This document shows, in pieces, positions 1 through 7,200 of a DNA stretch of 12,808 nucleotides. The notes beneath the pieces are model-generated. The model was not told where the DNA came from. It saw only the letters and a program-made list of their open reading frames with translations, and ran no database searches. Position 1 is the stretch's first letter. Each line of letters starts with the position of its first letter. The translations under genes and the position numbers were made by a program. The stretch comes from Bacillota bacterium (GTDB taxonomy: Bacteria; Bacillota; Bacilli; Bacillales; Cytobacillaceae): positions 1-12,808 of the forward strand of contig JAUZPT010000043.1 in the NCBI GenBank assembly GCA_030705745.1. Reading direction: 5' to 3'.

Positions 1-1478
1 AGACGAATAAAGATAGGATTTAAGTCTTCATATATTGAGACATTTTCACTATTAGGTGTATGGTGATATGTCGCTCCTACCATTTCACTAACAACATTTA
101 GTGACTCAATCTCACCAAGACTATATAGACCTAAAATAGCAGCTCCAAGGCAAGAGCTTTCAAAACTTTCTGGTATATAAACCTCATGATTAAAGATATC
201 TGCCATCATCTGCCGCCAAAGCTCTGATCGGGCGAAACCTCCAGTTGCGTGAATCTTCTTTGGCTCGCCTATTAACTCAGTCAATGCTAAAAGAACCGTA
301 TACAAATTAAATATGACACCTTCTAGCACCGCTCGAATGAGATGTTCTTTTTTGTGGTGCATTCCTAAACCAAAAAAAGACCCGCGAGCATTTGAATTCC
401 ATAGAGGTGCACGTTCTCCTGCTAGATACGGATGAAATAACAATCCATCTGCCCCTGGTGTCACTCTATCTGCAATTTCAGTAAGAACCTCATAAGGATC
501 TTTCCCTAACCGTTTAGCAGCCGCAACTTCCGAATCTCCCAGTTGGTCCCGAACCCATCTGAAGATCATACCTCCATTGTTGACAGCCCCCCCAATAACC
601 CAATGATTTTCGGTTAATGCATAACAAAAAATTCTTCCTTTTGGATCAGTTATTGGACGATCGGTCACTGTCCGAATTGCTCCGCTCGTCCCAATAGTTA
701 CAGCTACAACCCCTGGTTCTATTGCATTTACACCTAAATTAGATAAAACTCCGTCGCCGGCTCCAATAACGAATGGTGTAGAAGGAAGCAAGTTCATTTC
801 TTTTGCAAATATTTCATCCATTCCACTTAAACTAAACGTCGTTGGAACCGGCTCCGAAAGCTGATCCGGTGTAACACCTGCAACATTTAGGGCTTCCTTG
901 TCCCATGTTAATGAATGTATATTAAACAACCCAGTTGAAGAAGCAATAGAAAAATCAATTACATACTTTTTAAATAGCTTAAAGAAAATATATTCTTTTA
1001 TAGAAATAAATTTATAGCTCTTGGAAAATAGCTCTGAGTAATCATTACGCAGCCAGACTAACTTTGACAGGGGAGACATAGGATGAATAGGTGTCCCTGT
1101 TTTCAAGTAAATTTCATGTCCGTTCATTTCTGTTTTAATTTTTTCTGCCCAGTCAGAACTTCTGTTGTCTGCCCATGTGATACATTCTGTTAAAGGCTTT
1201 CCCTCTTCATCCACAGCGATAACACTATGCATGGCTGAACTAAAAGAAACACAAAGAATATCTTCAGATGTAACATGGCTACCTTGTATGGTTTTCTTAA
1301 CCGTGTTAATCACTGCCCGGAATATTTCTTCAGGATCTTGTTCAGCAGTTTCAGGTGTCGGTGAAAATAAAGGATATTCAATTCCATGACTTGATATAAC
1401 AGTTCCATCCGTAGAAAAAAGAACGGACTTTGCGCTTGTTGTTCCAATATCTACTCCGATTACGTATTTTGAATTCAC
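1..1478 (-). CDS. gntK: Gluconate kinase (FGGY family), 3' end cut by window edge
   Basis: Gluconokinase phosphorylates D-gluconate with ATP to 6-phosphogluconate in the cytoplasm, feeding the pentose phosphate pathway. I translated it by hand from a GTG start; about 492 residues are visible and the frame is open to base 1, so only about 20 C-terminal residues of a roughly 513-residue family protein are missing. Visible motifs are the N-terminal phosphate loop IGVDIGTTSAKS (residues 7-18), ITWADNRS (100-107), GAGDG with the probable catalytic base Asp242, the second ATP-site motif TIGTSGAIR (261-269), HPYLAGERAPLW (349-360) and ATGGFARSELW (411-421). These match B. subtilis GntK nearly word for word, so substrate confidence is high. 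The GTG is supported by AGGAGG (1486-1491) seven bases upstream; no ATG fits as well. The gene is divergent from the RpiR-type regulator gene and has its own predicted promoter with three operator-like palindromes. Confidence 0.95.
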   Translation of the reverse strand, partial: MNSKYVIGVDIGTTSAKSVLFSTDGTVISSHGIEYPLFSPTPETAEQDPEEIFRAVINTVKKTIQGSHVTSEDILCVSFSSAMHSVIAVDEEGKPLTECITWADNRSSDWAEKIKTEMNGHEIYLKTGTPIHPMSPLSKLVWLRNDYSELFSKSYKFISIKEYIFFKLFKKYVIDFSIASSTGLFNIHSLTWDKEALNVAGVTPDQLSEPVPTTFSLSGMDEIFAKEMNLLPSTPFVIGAGDGVLSNLGVNAIEPGVVAVTIGTSGAIRTVTDRPITDPKGRIFCYALTENHWVIGGAVNNGGMIFRWVRDQLGDSEVAAAKRLGKDPYEVLTEIADRVTPGADGLLFHPYLAGERAPLWNSNARGSFFGLGMHHKKEHLIRAVLEGVIFNLYTVLLALTELIGEPKKIHATGGFARSELWRQMMADIFNHEVYIPESFESSCLGAAILGLYSLGEIESLNVVSEMVGATYHHTPNSENVSIYEDLNPIFIR

Positions 1479-1625
1479 TTTTCTTCCTCCTCGAAAAACC
1501 CGGTGTATGTTTCAAATGATACAAGCCTTGAAATTACTTTGATCATTTTTATTCTCTGTTTTCTCTATGGGTTCCGAATGTCTTGCTCAATGCTGCAACA
1601 TCGGTAAACATACTTTTTGATTTCA

Positions 1626-1644
1626 TATGAAAATTTTTTTCATA
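1626..1644. promoter_or_regulatory. Operator-like palindrome 1 (RpiR-type)
   Basis: TATGAAAATTTTTTTCATA is a perfect inverted repeat of 8-bp arms around TTT. It is centred at 1635, about +11 relative to the predicted gntK start. The same core recurs at four other places in this window, all in the gntK/regulator and gntP control regions. TGAAA...TTTCA palindromes are typical of RpiR/MurR-family operators, so binding by the adjacent regulator is inferred. Confidence 0.65.
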
Positions 1645-1652
1645 CAAGATTA

Positions 1653-1681
1653 ATTATACGAAATTTTTTTCATTAAGCAAA
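1653..1681 (-). promoter_or_regulatory. Predicted sigma-A promoter of gntK
   Basis: On the minus strand there is a perfect -10 TATAAT at 1658-1653. A weak -35 lies upstream: TTGCTT (1680-1675, 16 bp spacer) or TTTGCT (1681-1676, 17 bp). Transcription would begin near 1646, leaving a leader of about 168 nt before the GTG. Operator 2 fills the -35/-10 spacer and operator 1 covers the start region, which fits repression. The -10 is convincing and the -35 is poor. Confidence 0.55.
1657..1675. promoter_or_regulatory. Operator-like palindrome 2 (RpiR-type)
   Basis: TACGAAATTTTTTTCATTA is the same motif with a core one base shorter (GAAATTTTTTTC, 1660-1671). Its centre, 1665.5, is 30.5 bp from site 1 and about -19 relative to the predicted gntK start, inside the promoter spacer. 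Confidence 0.6.
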
Positions 1682-1689
1682 CGTTTACA
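1676..1689. promoter_or_regulatory. Candidate cre (CcpA) site between gntK and the regulator gene
   Basis: AGCAAACGTTTACA, read on the minus strand as TGTAAACGTTTGCT, matches the cre consensus TGWAANCGNTNWCA except at two positions and keeps the central CG and the AAACGTTT core. It overlaps the predicted gntK -35 and lies between operators 2 and 3. CcpA control of gluconate genes is established in B. subtilis. Confidence 0.5.
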
Positions 1690-1706
1690 TTAAAATTTTT
1701 TTCATA
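1688..1706. promoter_or_regulatory. Operator-like palindrome 3 (RpiR-type)
   Basis: CATTAAAATTTTTTTCATA matches site 1 in 17 of 19 positions, with the left-arm G changed to T. Its centre, 1697, is 31.5 bp from site 2. It lies about -51 from the gntK start and about -34 from the predicted start of the divergent regulator gene, so it could serve both repression of gntK and autoregulation. Confidence 0.55.
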
Positions 1707-1715
1707 ATTTAATTA

Positions 1716-1724
1716 TGCTATACT
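1716..1724 (+). promoter_or_regulatory. Predicted extended -10 promoter of the RpiR-family gene
   Basis: TGCTATACT is an extended -10 (TG, one base, TATACT at 1719-1724) placing the start near 1731, some 27 nt before the ATG at 1758. No good -35 is present; the usual position is in the T-run of operator 3. Confidence 0.5.
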
Positions 1725-1757
1725 GCAAGTAGGACCATTCTGAAAGGGAAATATTTT

Positions 1758-2585
1758 ATGACACAGAACTGCTTAGGGACAATCCGTTCTTATTATGCCA
1801 AATTAAGCGAAAAAGAAAAAACAATCGCAGATTATATACTAAAGAAGCCAGAGATTATTATTCACCGTACTATAAATGAAGTAGCAGACGATTTGAATAT
1901 AGCTGATGCAACCGTGTTTCGTTTTTCCAAACGAATGGGTTTTAAAGGTTTTCAAGCAATGAAAATTGCACTTGCCTCTGAAATCATGACTCCTATTCAA
2001 CATAATCCTGAAGGAGTTAATGAAAAGAAAAACGAAAAAACTCTACCAGAAAACATTTTCAATTCCACCGTTAAAACGTTACAAAATACACTAAAAATTT
2101 TAGACATCAACTCTTTCAAAAAAGCAACTGAACTAATCCTTCAGGCAAATAGAGTAGAGTTTTATGGAACGGGTGGATCATCTATCATTGCCATGGATGC
2201 CTTCTACAAGTTTGTTAAAACAGAAATAAAAGCATTCGCTTATATCGATTCACATATTCAGTTATTGTCTGCATCTCAATTATCAAAGAGTGATGTAGCC
2301 ATTATCATTTCTCACTCTGGTTCAAATAAGGTAACAATGGATATTTTAAATACCATAAATGAAACCGGTGCCAAAACGATAGGAATTACAAGTGTCCCAA
2401 GGTCTCCAATTAGCTTAAACGTGGATGTAGCGTTGTATACGGGTTCAGAGGAATCAGATACTCTCTCAATGGGTTTTTCCTCTCAAATAGCTCAAATAAG
2501 CCTTATAAATGCTTTGTGTTTAAACATTGTTAATCTTAAGCAAAGGACCCCAGGTAAAGTCCAAAATGCCATTTCAAACACATGA
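1758..2585 (+). CDS. RpiR/MurR-family transcriptional regulator (HTH_6 + SIS), probable gluconate regulator
   Basis: This is a 275-residue cytoplasmic DNA-binding protein, normal length for the family. Residues 1-77 form the HTH_6 domain, with the helix-turn-helix around INEVADDLNIADATVFRFSK (39-58). Residues 120-255 form a sugar-phosphate-binding SIS domain, with GTGGSS (137-142) and ISHSGSN (184-190) as phosphate-loop motifs. The ATG is preceded by AAAGGGAA with about nine bases of spacing. The gene is divergent from gntK and convergent with gntP. Matching palindromes in front of both suggest that it controls them and itself, with 6-phosphogluconate or a related phospho-sugar acid as likely effector. 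The family call is firm; target and ligand are inferred from context. I assign no gene symbol because the B. subtilis gluconate repressor GntR belongs to a different family. Confidence 0.9.
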   Translation: MTQNCLGTIRSYYAKLSEKEKTIADYILKKPEIIIHRTINEVADDLNIADATVFRFSKRMGFKGFQAMKIALASEIMTPIQHNPEGVNEKKNEKTLPENIFNSTVKTLQNTLKILDINSFKKATELILQANRVEFYGTGGSSIIAMDAFYKFVKTEIKAFAYIDSHIQLLSASQLSKSDVAIIISHSGSNKVTMDILNTINETGAKTIGITSVPRSPISLNVDVALYTGSEESDTLSMGFSSQIAQISLINALCLNIVNLKQRTPGKVQNAISNT

Positions 2586-2617
2586 ATGTAACTTCCCTAT
2601 GTTCTTTTGTTTCATTA

Positions 2618-2652
2618 ATAAAACTCCCTCAGAAGTAATGAGGGAGTTTTAT
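2618..2652. terminator. Bidirectional intrinsic terminator between the RpiR-family gene and gntP
   Basis: A 13-bp perfect stem (2618-2630 with 2640-2652, core AAAACTCCCTC/GAGGGAGTTTT) encloses a 9-nt loop and has T-rich flanks on both strands. It lies 33 bp after the regulator stop and two bases beyond the gntP stop, so it can end transcription from both converging genes. Confidence 0.88.
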
Positions 2653-2654
2653 TT

Positions 2655-3974
2655 TTACATAAACATATTAAGCACTAAAGCTCCTCCAAAAGCGACGAAG
2701 GAAAGGATGGTCTCTAGTACGGTCCACGTTTTAAATGTTTCTTTTACGCTTAATCCAAGGTATTCCTTTACCATCCAGAAGCCAGCATCATTTACATGTG
2801 AAAACATTAATGATCCTGCTCCAGTTGCGATAACAAGCAACTCCACGTTTACACCTGACATATGTTGAATGATTGGGGAAACAATCCCTGCTGCAGTGGT
2901 TAATGCTACAGTAGCAGATCCTGTTGCAATACGAATTAACCCGGCAATGATGAACGCCAATACAAGTGGTGACAGAGATAAATGTTGGGACATATCTCCA
3001 ATCGTCGCGCCTACTCCACTATTGATAAGAATTTGTTTAAATCCACCACCAGCACCAATAATCAAGAGGATTGAACCAACAGGCACAATGCATTCTTCAG
3101 TAAGTTTCTTTAAACCATTTTTATCGATACCTTGACGGATTCCAAGGAAATAAAATGCTACAAAACAAGCGATCAAAAGAGCGATAAGTGGACTTCCAAT
3201 AAAGATGAACACTTTCTTCAAGCTATCAGATAGAGCAGTATATGGGGCAAGTGCTGAAAAAATCATTAAAATAACAGGCAGTAAAATGATAAAGAAAGAA
3301 ATTCCTGTTCCAGGCAATTTTTTCGCAGCCATATTGATTTTAATTAACTGAGGTTCTCCTTCTGGAATAACCCGTTTATTAACCCATTTTGCAAATAGCG
3401 GGCCTGCTATGATTGCTGCGGGAATCGCAATAATCAGTGAGTATAAAAGCACTTTCCCTAGGTTGGCTTTATAAATGCCAATTGCTGCGATTGCACCTGG
3501 ATGGGGTGGTACCAGACCATGAACAATCGATAAACCTGCAATCGCAGGAAGTGCGATAAGTAAAATATTTTGTTTAGATGTCTTTTGAATGGAAATAACC
3601 AAAGGCAATACGATTAAAATTCCGACTTCAAAGAAAACAGGAATTCCAATTACAAACCCGGCAAGAAGCATGGCCCATGGCAATTTCTTTACTCCAAATG
3701 AACGAACGAAGAAATTTGCAACTTGTATCCCTGCACCTGATTCAGCCATCATTTTCCCTAGTATTGTTCCTAAAGCCAATATTCCTACTAAATGGCCTAG
3801 TACACCACCAACTCCAGTTTCATATCCGCTAACAATTTGATCCATTGATAATCCAGAAAAAATAGCGAGGAACAGACTTGCAACAGTTAAGCTAATAAAT
3901 GCGTGCCATTTAAACCAAGATACTCCTAATATGACAATGATGATTGCTAATAATGCAATAATTAAGTGATTCAT
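2655..3974 (-). CDS. gntP: Gluconate:H+ symporter, GntP family
   Basis: This 439-residue polytopic membrane protein has the usual GntP length and imports gluconate with protons; gntK then phosphorylates it. Hydrophobic segments run along the whole chain, starting with the first membrane span (about 3-20). Family signatures are GIPVFFEVGILIVLPLV (110-126), VHGLVPPHPGAIAA (151-164), the glycine-rich GAGGGFKQIL (307-316), RIATGSATVALTTAAG (348-363) and SHVNDAGFWMVKEY (392-405). The ATG is preceded by GGAGGGTG. The gene is monocistronic here: its own promoter and two operator-like sites lie upstream, and the shared terminator follows the stop. No 6-phosphogluconate dehydrogenase gene (gntZ) is adjacent, unlike the B. 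subtilis operon. Related family members carry other sugar acids, but the gntK neighbour favours gluconate. Confidence 0.93.
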   Translation of the reverse strand: MNHLIIALLAIIIVILGVSWFKWHAFISLTVASLFLAIFSGLSMDQIVSGYETGVGGVLGHLVGILALGTILGKMMAESGAGIQVANFFVRSFGVKKLPWAMLLAGFVIGIPVFFEVGILIVLPLVISIQKTSKQNILLIALPAIAGLSIVHGLVPPHPGAIAAIGIYKANLGKVLLYSLIIAIPAAIIAGPLFAKWVNKRVIPEGEPQLIKINMAAKKLPGTGISFFIILLPVILMIFSALAPYTALSDSLKKVFIFIGSPLIALLIACFVAFYFLGIRQGIDKNGLKKLTEECIVPVGSILLIIGAGGGFKQILINSGVGATIGDMSQHLSLSPLVLAFIIAGLIRIATGSATVALTTAAGIVSPIIQHMSGVNVELLVIATGAGSLMFSHVNDAGFWMVKEYLGLSVKETFKTWTVLETILSFVAFGGALVLNMFM

Positions 3975-3997
3975 AATGTTTCACCCTCCCCTTTTGA

Positions 3998-4011
3998 TGT
4001 AAACCCTTTCA
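3998..4011. promoter_or_regulatory. Possible cre site in the gntP leader
   Basis: TGTAAACCCTTTCA (minus strand TGAAAGGGTTTACA) differs from TGWAANCGNTNWCA at one position, but that position is in the normally invariant central CG. It lies in the gntP 5' leader 24 bp before the ATG, where bound CcpA could act as a roadblock. Confidence 0.35.
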
Positions 4012-4107
4012 AAAATCATGTTAAGAAAACTTGTCAATTGTACCCCTATTTAATACTACTCTTTCATTTAAAAAGGTAATTTCATATTATTTTGGCCAAA
4101 TAATAGA

Positions 4108-4121
4108 TGAAAGCACTTTCA
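4108..4121. promoter_or_regulatory. Candidate cre (CcpA) site at the gntP promoter
   Basis: TGAAAGCACTTTCA is a perfect inverted repeat (TGAAAG/CTTTCA) and differs from the cre consensus at one position, the central G to A. It starts about six bases downstream of the predicted gntP transcription start (near 4127), a usual repressive position for CcpA. A second phospho-sugar regulator site is a less likely reading. Confidence 0.55.
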
Positions 4122-4133
4122 TAATCTACTATG

Positions 4134-4162
4134 ATTATATGAAAAAAATTTTCATTAATCAA
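4134..4162 (-). promoter_or_regulatory. Predicted sigma-A promoter of gntP
   Basis: On the minus strand TTGATT (4162-4157), a 17-bp spacer and a perfect TATAAT (4139-4134) place the start near 4127, giving a leader of about 150 nt. Operator 4 fills the spacer, the same layout as at gntK. Confidence 0.7.
4138..4156. promoter_or_regulatory. Operator-like palindrome 4 (RpiR-type), in the gntP promoter
   Basis: On the minus strand AATGAAAATTTTTTTCATA matches site 1 in 17 of 19 positions and has an identical TGAAAATTTTTTTCATA core. Its centre, 4147, is about -20 from the predicted gntP start, so a bound repressor would block RNA polymerase. Confidence 0.65.
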
Positions 4163-4168
4163 TATAAT

Positions 4169-4187
4169 TCGCGAAAAAAATTTCACC
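4169..4187. promoter_or_regulatory. Operator-like palindrome 5 (RpiR-type), upstream of the gntP promoter
   Basis: On the minus strand GGTGAAATTTTTTTCGCGA has the same 12-bp core, GAAATTTTTTTC, as site 2, here at 4184-4173. Its centre, 4178.5, is 31.5 bp from site 4 and about -51 from the gntP start. Confidence 0.5.
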
Positions 4188-4190
4188 GTG

Positions 4191-4228
4191 GAAAAAGGTG
4201 ACCGAAAAAGGTGACCGAAAAAGGTGAC
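4191..4228. repeat. Three tandem 13-bp units (GAAAAAGGTGACC)
   Basis: Exact units start at 4191, 4204 and 4217; the third loses its last base as it runs into the palindrome at 4222. The unit equals the outer arm of the palindrome (AAAAAGGTGAC) plus CG/CC junction bases, so the array looks like stepwise duplication of the palindrome's edge. On the minus strand each unit ends in a T-run (CACCTTTTTC), which would extend the terminator downstream of the protease gene. Confidence 0.85.
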
Positions 4229-4265
4229 AGGCACCATCCATAAAAATGGATGGTGCCTGTCACCT
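4222..4265. repeat. Perfect 20-bp palindrome, copy 1; likely also the protease gene terminator
   Basis: Arms 4222-4241 and 4246-4265 are perfect inverse copies around AAAA, reading AGGTGACAGGCACC...GGTGCCTGTCACCT. The element starts eight bases beyond the protease stop codon. On the minus strand the hairpin is followed by TTTTT, so it can act as an intrinsic terminator. An almost identical element is at 10240-10292. Two identical arms separated by 6 kb mark it as a dispersed REP-like repeat and not merely a local terminator. Confidence 0.9.
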
Positions 4266-4273
4266 AGTTTAAC

Positions 4274-7200
4274 TTAATTATTGGAAATGGTAAATTGTGC
4301 TGCTCCTATCTTAGCCTCGGATAATGGAACTTGGCTATCCCATCCACTCCATACGAATGCATCTACATTATATGAACCCGCTGGCAGATTGTTAAGGTTT
4401 AGGCCAAATCCATTTTTTGCACCATTAGAAAATTCATCCAATGTAAGAAATCCTAATTGTACAGGAATCCCAATGGCATTTTTCACTTGTATGATAACTA
4501 ATGGGCTGACCGACGTCGGTCCTAAATTTTCAACATTAGCTTTTACTTTTACTGTTTCTCCAACTTTAAATGTATTTGCTTCGATTCCTTTGCTGTTAAG
4601 GATCTGAACAGAATTAATGATTGTCTGGTAATTATAAACTGTAAAGGTTGCTTCAAAAGGTGGAGCCGTTATGCCTTGATCAGTCGTTCCAGCTGCTACT
4701 ACTTTATACGTACCGTTTTCAGCAAAAATATTCGGAGTGAATACACCATTATAAGATTTTCCTTTTTGAGTTTCTAGAGGTATCTCCATTCCACTAGGGT
4801 CAACCACTTTTACATTCCAATTAATTGTTTGAGAAGCATTTGCGATAATTGTGACAGGACGTTGGAAACTCACATTATTATTCGGTGATAAAGTAAGATT
4901 AGTAATATTTACTGAAGGTGGTTGTTCACCTGCAAATAAACGGCCGGATGTTTTAGCCTCAACATTGTTACCCACTTTATCAGTTGCATAGACAACTATT
5001 GCCGCTCCCGAAACTTTAAGCCCATCCGGTATTGTCCATGTTCCTTCGTAATGCCCCGGTTTTGTTTCATTCATTGATATTCCATTAGCATTTGAACTAT
5101 TTACTCCAATCGGCAGCTCAATTCTGAATCCAGCAGTTAATCCAGCGTCGCTGTCAAAGGACACATGAACCTGTTCACCTGCTTGTAAATGCACATCTTG
5201 ATCAGGTGTAATATTTGATAAAACAGGTCCTTCTTGATTTACGATTACTTTTCTTGTAACGACTGTTTCATTTCCGGCAAGATCTGTTGCTTTGATCGTT
5301 ATGGTATTTTCTCCTGGAGTTACAACAACTGGGTAGGAGAAAGTCCCATCGTTTTTCACTTTTACAGATTGATCATTAATCGTTAAGCTTCCTTGATTAT
5401 CATCACTTACGGAACCATTAACGGTTACAACATCCTTATTCGTTTTATAGCCATCTATCGGGTCTGTAACATTTACATCCGGAGCTTTTTGATCAAGCGT
5501 AACGTTAACAGGTTCGGATGACTCAGTTTCATTTCCTTCCGCATCAGCTTTAACAGTAAATACGTTAGATCCTACATTTAGGGTAGTCGGAATGCTAAAT
5601 TGCCCATTTTCAACTTTTCCAGTTCCAACAAATGTAGAACCATTATAGAGATTAATTGATGTGCCATTTGCATTGGAAGTACCTGTAAAGTTAACATGTG
5701 ATTCTTTCGTAAAGGTTTTATTAGCCGGGGAAGTTATGACAGGTGCATTTACTTCATCTTTTACTAAGGCACGAATCATAATGTTTCCTTCACTACCATA
5801 TGCTTTTCTCCATCCGCCATCAAAGTTTATCCAACTTCTTCCTGCATCTGGTCCATCTGTATCCTCTGCTACCGAAGGACTATATGGATACGATGCTGTT
5901 TGAATAAACGCAATATAGAAATCACCCTGTGCTATAATTGGTTGATCAAATTGAACTGTTGTCCAATCTCCGTTCCTTAAAGCAGTTCCTTCAAATGGAC
6001 CAGCAACCATTTTTCCAGGAGAACCTTTTGGTCCACTTGCATCAAACATTGCAAATTTAAAGTCAGTACCACCAGGTTGTGGGAATGATGGGTAAAATAA
6101 GAATTTAGCTCCAGTTACTTGAACATTACTTGCTTCAGGAGTCATACGAACAGCCTGTAAAGTACCAGCATAATCAAATGGTGAAGTACTTTCTGCAGAA
6201 CCATCGTCATATGCAAGCTCACCTGAAAGTCCGACAAATGGCTTTAATTCGAGATTGCTTTTTGTAGTATTTCCCCCTGTCACAGATATATTAACTTTCT
6301 GATCATAATAACCTTGACTTGATACAGTAAGTGTATAGTCCCCTTCCAAAACATCCAACGTGTAATTACCATTGGAATCAGTAAATACAGGCGAAACTCT
6401 TGCATCCTCCATAACCATTACACGAGCATTGGAAACAGGTTTACCTGTATATTGATCTATGATTACTCCTTGAATCACTCCATGTGGAAGTGGCTTTAAA
6501 TTAAAGTCTGCGTTTGTTGTTTCATTGTCATTTATAGTAATCTGTTGGTTTTCTGGATAATATCCGTAGGCCTCTGCCCGAACTGTATAATTACCAGGAT
6601 TAGCACTCAGTCTGAAATCTCCGTTTCGACCATCTGCAATTACTGATTGTCCTGTCTCTAGAATTGTGACTGTCGCATTTAGCGGTATATCATCAACGGT
6701 ATTGCCTTTAATCTCTTCTTTGGGTGAATTTGCAGCAATGTTTGAAAATTCATTGTTAGAATTAACTTTACTTGTTATTTTCGTATCTGTTAGTGTAACC
6801 GTTTTATTTGGAGCTGCATTGTTTGCTGAGTTATTATCATTATCATCTAATATTTTAAAATCATCCATGTACCAGCCAGCGTAATTCTTAGATTCGTTTG
6901 ATGTTAGATGGAATCTAAATTGGACTTGTTGACCTTTATATTCCTCTAAATCATATCCTGCTTGTGACCATGTTTTTCCATCCGTGAGAGATGAGAAAGA
7001 GTCTATAGGTGCCCAACTGTTTCCTCCATCTGTTGATATTTCGAATTCCCCTATATCCACAGGTCCTTTCCAAAAACTCCCCTCAAGTTCATACCAATTT
7101 TGGAAAGTCACGACAGGGTGAAGCGTTTTTGAGAGATCTATAACTGGTGAATATAAAGAGTAATCACTATTATCTTCATAATTCCCTACAAGATCTGTTC

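Noticed and set aside
1479..1645. A riboswitch in the long gntK leader
   Set aside because: Only short weak inverted repeats such as TGTAT...ATACA were found, with no terminator hairpin and no recognised conserved core.
2655..3840. Plus-strand open frames inside gntP (2869-3135, 3589-3840 and the one crossing 2655)
   Set aside because: They lie antisense to a clearly coding membrane protein, lack ribosome sites and have no recognisable motifs.
4191..4265. CRISPR array
   Set aside because: The units are directly adjacent 13-bp repeats without spacers, and no cas gene is present.
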